A stretch of 56,942 nt of DNA, taken from NCBI GenBank assembly GCA_028283245.1, contig JAPYNU010000078.1, positions 1 to 56,942 on the forward strand, written 5' to 3'. The position numbers and the translations under genes were made by a program. The stretch's first letter is position 1. Each line of letters opens with the position of its first letter. The DNA comes from Candidatus Aldehydirespirator catecholifindens. Its GTDB lineage: Bacteria > Actinomycetota > Acidimicrobiia > Acidimicrobiales > Aldehydirespiratoraceae. Shown piece by piece: positions 23,151 to 36,200 of the stretch. A model generated the notes under the pieces. It was given only the letters and a program-made list of their open reading frames with translations. It had not been told where the DNA came from and ran no database searches.

Positions 23151-24221
23151 ATGCGAGCAAAGTTGCTGTGGATATCGCCCCTAGTTTTGGCGGTGCTGCT
23201 GCTTGTGGCGGTTGCTGGCTGCTCACAGGGTGATCAAGTCCTTGAACCGACAGTTTCAGACGCTGATGTGGAGCCAGATTCGTCGTCGCTTACAGACTCA
23301 AATCGGGCTTCCACGAAGACCGAAAACTCGGCCGCTGTGCCAACCACGATCGAGCGCGAAACTGATAGCACGGCCAGTGAAGCATCCGAGCAAGCCATCC
23401 CGGTAGTCACACAGACACCAGTAGTCACACAGACACCAGTAGTCACACAGGCAACAGCAATAACACAAGCAACAGCATCTAAAACACTCAAAACTCATGA
23501 GTCGGACTCAAGCGACACTATTATGGGTCCTCAGGCCACCGACACTGTTTCGCCGAGCGTGCCCACTTCAGATCCGTCCTCGGCCGAGCCAGTTCTGCTT
23601 TCAGAGCAGTCAACCGTCGTTTCGTCAGTGTCTTCTCAGGCAACTGTCCGGTCTGGCGACTCGCCCGGTCTACGTAACTCGACTCAAGGCGTGGAAGATG
23701 AACAGCGACCGCGACCGCTGCATGTGGATGTGGATGGTGACAGTGCAGTCATCGTCAGCGACCCATCCGATGGAGTTCAGGGCGTTACCGCTCAGCGCAG
23801 CGAGGAAAGCCTCGGTCTTCATTCTCAGTCAAGAGGCGAGATGTTCACCTGGCATGACGGCGACAATCAAGTGCCTGTGTGGCAAGACACCCAACTAACG
23901 GTGGCCGACATTATTGGCGAAAGCGGGTGGGGTGATCCCTCCGGTCCGGTGTTCTGGTCGGAGTCCAACGAGTTGATGGCGCTGCCGGGAGGCGTCGTGC
24001 TGATACTTGATCCAGGGTGGGGCGTAGCTGCTGTTGATGCGTTCATGGAGTCCAACAAGATCGCCCCAGATGAAGCAATCCCTTTTGAGGGCCTAATCAA
24101 TGCGTTCAAGCTAGAGACTGCCCCAGGCTTACCGTCATTGTTGACAGCGAATGCATTAGCGGGTCAGAGCGGTGTCGTTATCTCTAGCCCGAACTGGTGG
24201 ATTAGCGGTCTTGTCCAATAA
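23151..24221 (+). CDS. Lipoprotein with Thr/Ser-rich spacer and subtilase-propeptide-like C-terminal domain
   Basis: A 356-residue protein from ATG 23151. MRAKLLWISPLVLAVLLLVA leads to the lipobox VAGC, so it is membrane-anchored. Residues about 30-240 are low-complexity Ser/Thr/Glu, including TQTPVV repeats. The C-terminal ~115 residues are folded-looking: LMALPGGVVLILDPGW, AVDAFMESNKI, GLINAFKLETAPGLPSLLTA, and SGVVISSPNWW. This matches, from memory of the family, the I9-like pro-region that sits in front of bacterial S8 proteases with P-domains (…LAGQ.GV..A.PNWW). It lies 60 bp before the giant double-subtilase, whose own N-terminus lacks that pro-region. Suggested role: a propeptide chaperone or inhibitor working in trans. 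Confidence 0.7.
   Translation: MRAKLLWISPLVLAVLLLVAVAGCSQGDQVLEPTVSDADVEPDSSSLTDSNRASTKTENSAAVPTTIERETDSTASEASEQAIPVVTQTPVVTQTPVVTQATAITQATASKTLKTHESDSSDTIMGPQATDTVSPSVPTSDPSSAEPVLLSEQSTVVSSVSSQATVRSGDSPGLRNSTQGVEDEQRPRPLHVDVDGDSAVIVSDPSDGVQGVTAQRSEESLGLHSQSRGEMFTWHDGDNQVPVWQDTQLTVADIIGESGWGDPSGPVFWSESNELMALPGGVVLILDPGWGVAAVDAFMESNKIAPDEAIPFEGLINAFKLETAPGLPSLLTANALAGQSGVVISSPNWWISGLVQ
23403..23475 (+). repeat. In-frame repeats in the lipoprotein spacer
   Basis: Three or more copies of a 21-bp unit (GTAGTCACACAGACACCA plus three bases) encode VVTQTP-type segments. Multiple of three, so the frame is kept. Confidence 0.8.
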
Positions 24222-24280
24222 CACTGCCGAGTTAGGGGTGCTGCGGGCATGACCGAACTTCAGCAGGTCTGAACCCTCAA

Positions 24281-27200
24281 ATGCTGCAAAGAGGCGTTTT
24301 CGTGGCGTTGATGCTTACGACTGCATCAGCGATAGGTTTGATTTTCGTCGCGCCAGTAGATGCCCAGACTCTCGGAGCGCCAACGTTGCGTTATGTGGTG
24401 GAGGGTGAGGGGTCGTTAACGGTTGCTTGGATGCCTCCTACGAGTTCGTCTGGAGTTATTGCTTATGATGCGCGTTATATTGAGTCAGCTTCGACATCAA
24501 AAAGCGATGGCTCTGCTTGGACGATTAAGTCTGATGTTGGGACAACCAACAGTTTGGTTGCATTGCTTGATGGTTTGACTGATGGTGTGTCTTATGATGT
24601 AGCGGTACGGGCTCGTAGTGATTCTTTGACGAGTGACTGGTCGTCGGTGATGTCGGGCACGCCAAGTGACCCGGGTGCTTCGGTAGCAACTGCTTCGGCA
24701 GTTTATGATAGTGTGCCGCTTTATGCCGAGTTGTCTAGTGCTACAGATATTGATTTTTTCTCGTTCACTGTAGCTGCAGAGTCTGAGTATATTGTTTGGT
24801 CAAGCGGCGACACTGACACGATGGTAGAGTTGACAATGAGTGATGGCTCTAGTCATAGCCCACCTATCACGCATAATAACTCTGGTATAGAACCTGGACC
24901 AAACAACTTCATGTTGTACGGTAGTGCGACTCCTGGCACTTATTTTGTTAAGGTCACATCAGGCAGTCAGGCAGATAGTGCCACCCCTCTCTGGCAACCT
25001 TCTGGAGATTATACACTGCATCTTCATTTAGCTCCAGACACGACTGGATACAGTGATGCCACAGCAGTAATGCTTAACAGTAAGGCTAGTGGCGTTTTAG
25101 CACAGCAAGATCGCGACTTTTTCAAAATAGAACTTCCGACTGACACTACAATTTCTGCACATATCGAATCTCCCGCATTTGGTAGTCTGGTTGGACAGAT
25201 AGTCGACTCATCTGGTGAGATTGTTGCGCTTGGCAGACCTAGCTTTTTAGAACCTTACTGGGAACATTTTGCACTTAATGTGCCTTTGGGGGCAGGCACA
25301 TACTATATCGTAGTTGCGGTGCCTTGGACTGTTACAGGCGACCCTTACTTTTTGCATGTTAATGAGTCACCGCTACCTTCTACAAAACGCGACGAAGCTG
25401 TAAATCTGCCGTTGGGTGTTGTTGCAGGCGGAACTGCCTCGCACGATTCGGAGGCCTTGTTTAGGATAGAACTAAGTGAACCTTTAGCGATTGAAGTGAG
25501 CAGTAGTAGCAGTGTTGTCGGTGAGATGAAGATCGAACTATGGGATCAGGACGGTCAGATTATAGCAGGCGGTGCAAGCCAGGAAAGTCGTCAACTGAGG
25601 CAGTTAACTTCACAAAGTTATCTCCTCACTCTACAAAGTCTGGGTATTAGAGAGTATTTGGAGGCTGGTGTCTACTATCTCAATGTCAATTTTTTAGAAG
25701 CGGGAACCGTGGGACAGTTCCTTACAGTGATACGTCCCGATTATCAGTATGCTCGACAGCTACGGATTTGTCAGATCGGACAACCCAGTGTCGATGATCA
25801 CTTATATGGATGTCAGTGGCATTTGCACAACACTGGTCAGTTAGCAGGCGCTGTCTCTGGTGAGGACATCAATCTTGGTGATGTCTGGGCTGCAACCAAG
25901 GGTGAAGATATCACGGTGACCGTTGTTGATCAGGGCATCGACTATGCGCATCCAGACTTGAGAGACAACTTTGACCTGGCTACTAGTGGCAGCGCCTTTG
26001 GAGACCCTGTAGTGGAACTAGCGAATGAAGCCACGAACCATGGCACGAAAGTCGCCGGGATTATCGCGGCTCGCGACAACGAGATAGGCGTTGTCGGTGT
26101 TGCACCTCGAGCCAGCATCTCTGCCTATCAGTTGCTTGGCTTCCCTGAAGCTGATTTGGCGGGACTGGTTGAAGCATTCTCGCTATATGCAGAGGATGTT
26201 TCGATCCGAAACCATAGCTGGAACCCGAGACAGAGAGCACCTCGCACGGTGCTACCCGAAGCAGTTAAGAGGGCGCTCAACACAGCTAGAACTCTCGGCG
26301 ACGGAGGTCGTGGCACACTACAGATCCAAGCAGCGGGGAACTTAGGCCCGTCAGGGGAATACACCAGCCACAACCGTTATCTGAACTATCGGGGTTTTGT
26401 TGCGGTGTGCGGTGTGGACGACCAAGGCGAGCACTATAGCGATTCGGCTCAGGGACCGAATCTGTGGATATGTGCGCCTACTCAAGGAGTTGGGCGACCA
26501 GGTATCGCCACAACCGACCGGGCAGGTAGATACCAGCTTGACTTCTCCGGTACCAGCGCGTCAGCCCCGATGGTTTCAGGTGTGGCGGCTCTGGTGCGTT
26601 CCGTTAATCGTGATTTGTCTTGGCGTGACACCAAGCTAATTCTCGCTGACTCGGCTCGAGTGGTGAAACCGGGCGATGCCAGTTGGGAGTCTGGTGCCAC
26701 CAAGTACAGCAGCGCGTCGCAGACGTATCGGTATAGCCACAAGTTCGGGTTTGGGGTGGTGAACGCAGAGCGGGCGGTGGAACGAGCTCAGAACTGGAAA
26801 CTGCTTCCTGATGAGGAGTCAGTGTCGGCAACTCAGAGCACTCCGTTCACGATTGCTGACACACAAACCGCCGCAGCGCAGAGCACAGTAGCAGTTGACG
26901 GTTCGGTGACATTCGTGGAGCATGTAAAGGTAACGCTTGATATTGAGTCACAACATTTCCGTGATCTGGATATTGAGCTTGTGTCACCTTCGGGAACCAT
27001 CTCGAAACTCAGCGTTCCGTTCCAGTGCCTGCCATTCCATGATTGTGATGTGTCGGGGATGGCAGCGCTAAGTTCGACGCGTCATCTGGGTGAAGACTCT
27101 AGAGGCAACTGGACGCTTCGAGTGACCGACAGCGTCAATAGCGGCACATCTTCCACTGTGTCGTCGTGGTCAATTGAAATCTATGGTCACACACGCGCAC

Positions 27201-30200
27201 AGGTTGTGTCACCGGCGACGGTTTGGGTGTCTGAAGGAGCGGGTTCTGTGAGTATTGAACTATCAGGTGACCCACTGCTGAGCACGATGGTGACCGCAAC
27301 CCTCTCCACTGGCACGGCATCGGGTGGGTCAGACTGTTCAACAGGTGGCACGGACTTTGATGATGATGTGCCTGCGGTGCAGACGCTCAGCAAGGGTGCA
27401 TCATCTCACACGTTGAGTGCGATAGTGGTGTGCTCGGACACCGAAAATGAAGGTGACGAGACTTTCACGGTGGCACTGACAGCATCTTCTGGCGTTTTTG
27501 ACACATCCGAGGCGCATTGCTCATCTTCGACTGAATGCATCGTGACTGTCGTCATCATTGATGATGATCTAGTGGTGAAGGTACCGAGTGATTGGGGTTT
27601 GATTCCGTCAGGTCTGAACGCCGGTGACCGTTTCCGGTTGTTGTTTAGAACCTCAGCCGAACGTGATGCCACTGCTTCAGACATCGCTGTCTATGACAGT
27701 TTCGTTCAGTCTCTTGCGTCAGCGCCAGAGGCTCACGCCGACCTCGGCAACTACGCGGAGCAGTTCAAAGTGTTCGGCAGCACGCAAGCCGTTTCAGCTC
27801 GCACGCATAACGCTCTTTGGAACACTTCGGGGTGGGTGGACGGTTCTAGGTCGTCTTCTTCGTCGGGGGTGCCGATCTATTGGTTGAATGGTGCGAAGTA
27901 TGCCGACAACTATTTTGGTTTCTGCGCATATAGCAGTCTCTCTAGCAGCGAGAAAACTGCTCTAGAGAATCAGTTCCATTATGGCAATATTCGCTCGGAG
28001 TCAGGAGCGGTAGAGACCATGCGACGAGAGCCGTTCACTGGTACAGGTCAGTCGTGTGAGACAAGCGAAACCCTGTTTTTGGGGGCTTCACCTAATGTAG
28101 CACATGGTGCAGCTGGAGCGGTGTCGGCGGGAGGTAATGCCTGGGATGTCTCACCGTGGGCTGAAGGCACCACAAGCAACAGCGAGACGAGACCATTCTA
28201 TGCGCTGTCTCCAGTGTTCATAGCAAGTGCCGATCCTCTAGTCAATTTGACAGTGACACCCACCAGCGTGGCTGAAGGCGAATCGGTAGCGATTAGCGTG
28301 AGCATTAGTGAGGCGCAGAGCGCGCCACTAACCATCCCACTCACCTATATTGATGAGACTGCTGTGAGCAGCGCGGACTATACCGCAGTTAATAGCCTTG
28401 TTATTCCAGCTAACATGACCGCATCGTCAACCGTGATGCTGTCGATAGTGCAAGACAGCTTCTATGAGAGTGACGAGACGTTCAGTATTGCTTTGGGCAA
28501 GCTGCCAGATTCAGTGCAGGCTGGCGCAACATCGAAAGCGTTAGTAACGATAACTGACGAGACAGACCGTCCGCAGATGACCATCGACTGGACCGGTGGT
28601 GCCACTACGGTCAACGAAGGTGCTATGGCATCGTTTACGGTTACAGCTAATCGAGCATCCTCATTTGATCAGAGCATCGTAGTGAGCACTCAACAGGCGA
28701 CCAGTGATCCTATTGCCATGAGTGATATTGATTTTGCTGCTTTGCGCGCACAGGTTGTCACCATGACTGCCGGTACCACGACTGCGTTCGGCGCGGTCAC
28801 TACCACATCGGATCGCCTTGATGAGGCGGCACGCGAGAAGTTACGTGTCGTGCTTGATGCACCTTTGTCTTCGGCTGAATACACGATTGACTCGACCGAT
28901 AATGAGTCCGCTGATTTGCAGATAGTCGACCAGAACCCGACGGTGGTAAAGCTTGCTGTAGTGGGTGGCACAGCAGCTATTGCCGAAGCGGGAGGTAGTA
29001 AACTTATCACTCTCAGAACGGCTCGTCCTCTAGTAGGTATGGAGTCACTCACCGTGCAACTAACTCTGACGGGGACGGCGCAGGCGGGAACCGACTACGA
29101 ACTTTCTGCTAACTGTGTCTCTGGAGTTGCCTGCAATCTTACGACTGACCCTTCTAATCCGACTATCATCTTCACTGCGGGGGGACAGACCGCTTCGATT
29201 ACTCTGACCACTTTGCAGGATATGATCGACGAGGGCACACACGAAACGGTCGTCATTGGTGTGAACGCATTCTCTAGCAGCGACTGGGTGAACCTTGACG
29301 GGGGTGCCGTCGGTGTCGGCCGCGCAACGACCTTCACCATCACAGACGACGACCTGCCACAGTCTTTGGAGGCACCGGTGGTGCAACATGTGATTGCGGG
29401 CGAGAAGTCATTGTCGGTTGCCTGGGCGATTTCGACGGTTACTGTCGGAGTCGTCGGTTATGATGTTCGTTATATTGAGTCGACCTCCACGTCCAAAAAC
29501 GACGATTCGGCATGGACGATAGTTGAGAATGCTTGGAATCCCATTACCGATGTAGGTAATTATGCCCTCGGAGGCCTGACTGCAGTGGTGGATGGCTTGA
29601 CAGACGGGACATCCTATGATGTGCAGGTTCGGACTCGCACCGCTTCGTTTACAAGCGACTGGTCGTCAAATCAAATATCCGCCACACCAACCGAACCCGG
29701 TTCGACTGTCTCAGAAGCGCTCACAGTTCATAGCGGAGCGACTGTGCATGCCGAATTAAGTTCAATTAATGATGTAGATTTCTATACGTTCACTGTTACC
29801 ACAGAGTCGGAGTACATGATCTGGACGACTGGTGACACAGACACCCTAGGAGAGTTAACTCAGTCGGACGGAACGAGTCGCACGCCACGAATCGTTCATG
29901 ATGACATTGGTAGTAGGGGCGGTGAGGCTGACAACTTCTGGCTGTTTGGCTCAATAACGCCTGGGACATACTTCTTCAAAGTCACCCCTGGCTCGCTCTC
30001 CTCAAGCTCTCATCCTCTGTGGAATGGTATAGGGCCCTACGCATTACATCTTCACTTATCACAGGACACTACTGGGCGAAATGATGCTCAGAGAATAACG
30101 CTTGGTAGCAAGAATCCAGGTCAGTTAGTATCACCCGGTAATATCATTCCAGACCTTGACGTATTCGAATTAGTTCTACCCACAGATACTACCATATCCG

Positions 30201-33200
30201 CACATGTTGAACTCCCCGCATTTGTGGTTGCTGGTCAAATCTTGGACTCAGAAGGCAACGTGGTAGCGCCGACGCAAGCTGGCTATTTAGAGCCTGCTGG
30301 GATTCAGCCAGCATTTCACGAAGTGCTTACAGCAGGAACCTACTACATTTCGCTTTACTCTGCTAGTATACCAACGCAGGATGAACCCTATTTCTTGTAT
30401 GTGAGCGAATCACCGTCAGCAGTTGCGGTCCGCAGCGAAGCTCCACTCTTGCCCTCCCATACTGTGGCAGGGGGTATAGCCTCGCACGATACGGATTCAT
30501 TTTTCCGTCTTGAGGTTGAACAAGAAGCAATGGTAGAACTTAGCGGTAGCAGCAGAGCAGGTGAAATGTCTGTTGAGTTGCAGGACGAACACGGCACGTC
30601 ATTGCCGATTAGCGTCTACAAGGACATTCATACGGAGCCTCTCTCAACGATATACCAGTTTACGGTCAGAGAATACCTTGAAGCCGGAACCTACTATCTG
30701 AATATAAAGTTCACAAGTCCGAGCGTCGAGGGTCGGTTCCTGACCCTGATGCACTCTGGATACGAATATGCTCAACAGGTGCGACAGTGTCCCTCTGGAC
30801 AACTCAATATTGATGATCACCTGCACGGTTGCCAGTGGCATTTACACAACACCGCCCAGTTTGCGGGTGCTGTCTCTGGTGAAGATATTAATTTAGGTAA
30901 TGTCTGGGAAGTAACCAAAGGTGAAGGGGTTACTGTGACTGTGGTCGATGAAGGTATTGACTATCTGCATATAGACTTGCGGAACAACTTTGATCTGGCA
31001 ACCAGTGGCAGTGCCTTCGGAGATCCACTGGAGGAGTTGCTGAAAGAGGATGATGAACATGGCACGCTGGTAGCGGCAGTCATCGCCGCACGCGATGATG
31101 GTGTGGGAATAGCCGGTGTTGCGCCACGCGCCACAATCTCAGCATACCAGATTTTCGACAATAGCGGCGCTATAGCAGATATGTCTGGTTTGATCGAAGC
31201 GTTCTCGTTGCACTCTGCTGACGTATCAATCCGCAATCATAGTTGGGGGCCTAACGTAGTAGCACCAATAAGGCAACTGCCCGCCGCGATCAGAATTGCA
31301 CTCGACACTGCCAGAACTGTTGGGGATTCTGGCCGCGGCACTCTGCAGATCCAAGCTGCAGGTAACGAAAATTTATCGGGGGGTTATACATCCTTCAACC
31401 GCTATCTCAACTATCGAAATTTCGTTGGTGTATGCGGCGTAGATGACCAAGGTAAATCTGTCGAATCTTCGAATCAGGGACCCAATCTCTGGGTGTGTGG
31501 AAACACTCGTAGCAATCTGCGTGTGGGGATCACCTCAACAAGAACGCGAAACGGCTACTGGCCGAATTTTGGCGGTACCAGCGCTGCGGCACCGACAGTC
31601 TCGGGTGTGGCGGCGCTGGTGCGCTCCGCTAATCGTAACCTTTCATGGCGTGACACCAAACTAATCCTGGCTGACTCGGCAAGAGGAGTAGAACTTACTG
31701 ATAGCAGCTGGTCTGAAGGCGCAGCCAAATACAGCAAACCTTCACAAAAATATCGTTACAGTCACAAGCTTGGCTTCGGGATTGTAGATGCGGAACAAGC
31801 TGTAGCACTAGCACAGGACTGGACACCGCTTCCTGCTGAGACTTCGCATTCAGTCACCAACAATAACGAGGTAATACTGGATTTCTTCAACTCGACTTAT
31901 CAGGAATCGGTTGACTTTACTGGATCGGCGACTTTCGTAGAGCATGTCGAAGTTACACTGGATATTGAAGCGGTGTTCTTCCGTGATCTTGATATTGAGT
32001 TAGAATCACCTTCAGGAACAATTTCAAAACTAAGTGTTCCGTTCACTTGCCGCTTTGAGCAGGAATGCAGTATATTTGGAACCGCAGTGATGAGTTCGGC
32101 TCGTCATCTTGGTGAGAATCCGCAAGGTTCTTGGACACTGCGAATTACAGATGTCCTCGGTAGCAGTAGTTTCCCGAACACTATCAGGTCATGGACTCTG
32201 CAAGTTTATGGTCATGTGCGAGCAGAGATGACCTCGAGCGCGGCGCTGTCGGTGAGCCCGACGGAGGTTACTGAAGGTGATTCATTGAGCTATGAGATCA
32301 CATTGGATCGTGCTCCAGGTACGGGCAACACCGCTACCGTGAACTTCATTACTGTTGGAGGTACCGCAACCGCAGGAGAAGATTATACGCCAGTGTTAGC
32401 TGTGGGTGCTAATGCGATTACTTTCGGACCGACGGAAACTTCGAAGACAGTGATCGTGAATACCTTGCGTGGTGATATTGGCGACGACGAGCCGACCGAG
32501 ACACTGCGAGCGTTTATAAGCCGGGCCACGCTTTATTTCGGCAATGACTCTGCTGGCACGCCGCTGGCCATGAACCCACATACCGTGTCAGTGCAGATTA
32601 AAGACCATCCTGATGATGTTACTCAGGCATGGTTCGAAGCGGCAGTGCCGGGGGTAGTCAAGAATGGAGAAGAAGCGCAGTTCGTTGCTCGGATCGACAA
32701 TCCGCTTTCCTCTGACATCATCCTACGATATCGAACTCAGCGGCCAGCCACCCCGATTACTTTCTACAACCGCAGCGTTTCGCGAGCTAACTCAGGCGAT
32801 TACGTCGCAGCGGCATTTGGTTCGGTCACCATTGTCGCTGGCGAGACATCAACGGTGTTCACCGTGGCCACTGCCGATGATGCAGACTCAGACTACGAAT
32901 TCTTCCGAGTGCGCCACCGGGGTTTGGCCCCTGTAGGTACCTCGTGGCGTTCCGACAATCTAGGCGGCACGTCAGCGAATATGGTGATTGAGCCCGACAC
33001 CGAAAATAACACGGTCTATGTCGTTGCGGAACCCGAAGCGCCTCAGGAGGGTGACACGGTTAAATTGTCGGCGCATTTCTCTCAGGGTTTGGTAGCCGCA
33101 GACAGAATAAATGTTACGATCACCGCCGCGGCTAGTGACGGTGCCACCGACGATGATTTCACTTTGACTGACGGCTTGCTGCGCATTTCTAGAGATGAAC

Positions 33201-36200
33201 AGAGCAGTGCAAGTACCGCTCGCCAATCTGGAGAGATCAACATTTCTGAGGATGCTGATTACGACCCTGATGAGACGATCTCACTCACAGCTATCGCTAA
33301 TCGGCGCACCCTCAAGGCTCTAGCACCCACGATCTCTATCGACAATACGACACCGCTGAGCGCTGAGTTGTCTTTCACGGCTTCCAACGAGGACGGCATA
33401 GTTTCTGAAGGCGGCACCGTAGGCGTGACAGTATCACTAGGGCGCACCCTGAGGACTGGTGAGACGATTGATGTGACATTGCGGCTGACCTATGATGAAG
33501 CTGGCACGATTTTGGGGGATTTGACGCTGGTGAGCGCTGGCAACTCCGAAACCGGGTTTTCGATAGTTTCTGCACTGGCTGACGTGGCTCGTGCTCACCC
33601 TCGCACGAACCGATCCGTCACTTATCAAGAGATGGTCCTTCGCTTTAGTGGTGCGGGTGCTCGCAGCGGCACGCTCACTCTCACCTTTGGCGATGACGGT
33701 GTTGCAGCCGATCCGATGCTTACAGTTGCCTTGAGTGTCTCTGAGATCAGCGCTACCGGTATTGATGAGGAGGTTGCAGTCGGGGCTAAGAGCATTCTGC
33801 TGATTTCAGTGGAGACAGAGGGCTTAGAGATCACGCCGCAGAGCCTGATTGTCAACGAAGGTACAACCGCCATCTATCAAGTGTTGCTGCGATCCGACCC
33901 AGGCGAGGCTGTCACTGTAAAGATCGTTTCCGATGATGAGTCCGTGATGACAGTGAACCCGTCGTTATTGACTTTCTCGTCTTCTGGCACCGATGTATGG
34001 TCAACCCCGCAGATGGTGACAGTGACAGCTATTTCCGATGATGACGGCTTTGACGGTACTGCCAGTATCACTCACGCTGTTTCGGGCTACGGAAATGTGA
34101 CCGCTGGGCCTGCGGTACTTGTGTTGGTGAGCGACGACGACATTGCTAGCTATACGGTTCCTTATGACTGGAGTTTGATCCCTTCTGGTGTTGGTTTTTT
34201 GGCCAGAGATTCGTTCCGTCTAGTCTTTGCGACTTCTGAGACAACCACCGCATCATCGGATCACATTAACTTTTATAACAAGTTTGTGGAGCGTGCGGTA
34301 GCAGGAGGCCACGCAGACATCAGAAGCTACGCCAAAGGTTTCAGCGCTTGGTTGAGCACAACTGATGTAGACGCTCGCGACAACACCCGCACTAATCCCA
34401 CCAGCGACGGAATAGGACATAGCGTTTACTGGCTAGGCAGCAATGTGAAGGTAGCCGACTTCAACGCAGGCCTCTACGGCGACGGAACCAGCGGTTGGGG
34501 CAGCAACACCGCAGGCCGCGATGAGGACGGTTCCTCCGTTAGTGCTAACACAACAGCGTGGTGGGGGAGTAGCACCGACGGCACGAAGTTAACGAGCAAC
34601 TACGTGGCTGCTGACGCAGAGGCAGTCAAGTTGACTGATATTGGCAACCCCACCGACGCTTCCACCTTCTACGTTGAATCCCGACGAGAGAACCGAGTGC
34701 TGGCTATATCGCCCGTGTTCACGATAGAAGATCGGCCTATCGTCAATATCTCTAGTGATGCCCAATCAGTAACCGAAGCTGACACGGTGACTTTCACTGT
34801 GTCATCCTTACCAGCACCGTCATCGGATTTGACAGTGAACTTGGCTGTGAGTGAAGAGAACGTCTCTGATTTTGTGGACGATTCTGTTCTTAACGGCTTG
34901 GGATCAATAACCATTGACGCTGGTGTCAACTCCAAAACCTTCACTGTGCCCATAACTAACGACACCATTGACGAAAGCAACGCTTTGTTGGTGGCTATTG
35001 TGCAACCCGGCGACGACTACATAGTGGGATCCTCCAATACTGCAGCGGTTTGGGTGCAGGACGACGACCCAACTACGGTGACACTCTCCGGCTCGGCTGG
35101 ATCCCTTGTTGAAGGAGGCGAGCGGACTTTCACGCTGAGCATTGGCCGCAGCCTCATAGGCCAAATTCTGACTGCTGAAACGCTGACAGTGCCACTCACC
35201 TTCGGTGGCGACGCTGACCATCGCAGTGACTACACACTGGCGTGTGAGACCCCGCTGCCAACAGGTGTTACATGTGACAACTTCGCTATGGGAGTACCGC
35301 AGGTAACCTTCGCCGCGCCGAACAATAACCGGTCGTCGCAATCGGCGAGCAGCGTGACACTCACTGTGACGGCTGTTGATGATGGTTCAGTCGAGGCCTC
35401 AGGAGAGACGGTGGACATCAATATCGGCACTGTGACGCACAGTGCCTTGGAGGGAGGTGTCGCCACTCCGACCGACAACTTTGGTGAGTTCACAATCAAT
35501 GATGTGCCGATGGTGAGCTTTGGAGCTGCGTCTTACAGCGTGACCGAGGGTGGCAGTGTTGCAGTGACAGTAAAGCTCAACACGGTTCAGGCTACTGCTA
35601 CCACGGTGGCGATCACAGCGACTAGCGGCACTGCTGCCAGTAGTGACTATATGACGCCATCCAACGTGACGATCTCGGCTAGCGATTCAACGGCGACACT
35701 GACTATCTCTGCAATACAAGACACCATCGTTGAAGCTTCAGAGACTTTTACGATCAAGATCGGCACGCTGCCAGCGGGAGTGTTGAAAGGCAGCGTTCAC
35801 ACCGCGACGGTGACTATCAGCGATGACAACGACTCGGCTATTGTGCAGATTGAGCGCATCGGTACTGCTTCGGTCACAGAAGCCAGCAACGCTAAGTTCC
35901 GTTTAACGGCGAATCAGGCGGTGGAGACTCCTGTGACGGTGAACCTCACTCACACAGAGAACTTCCCGTCGGGTGCTGTGGACTCAGCCTATGACTTCGT
36001 GGCAGCTACTAGCGGCACTGCGGTGATTCCTGCTAACAGTGACCGTGTTACTTACACGGTGGCGACGACTGCCGACACTACTGACGAACCCGACGCAGAT
36101 GTTGTTGTTGCTATCGCCTCCGGAACGCGTTACTCCACGGGCACTAATTCCTCGGCCATGGTGAAGGTGAATGACGATGATCTGACCACGGTTACGCTGG

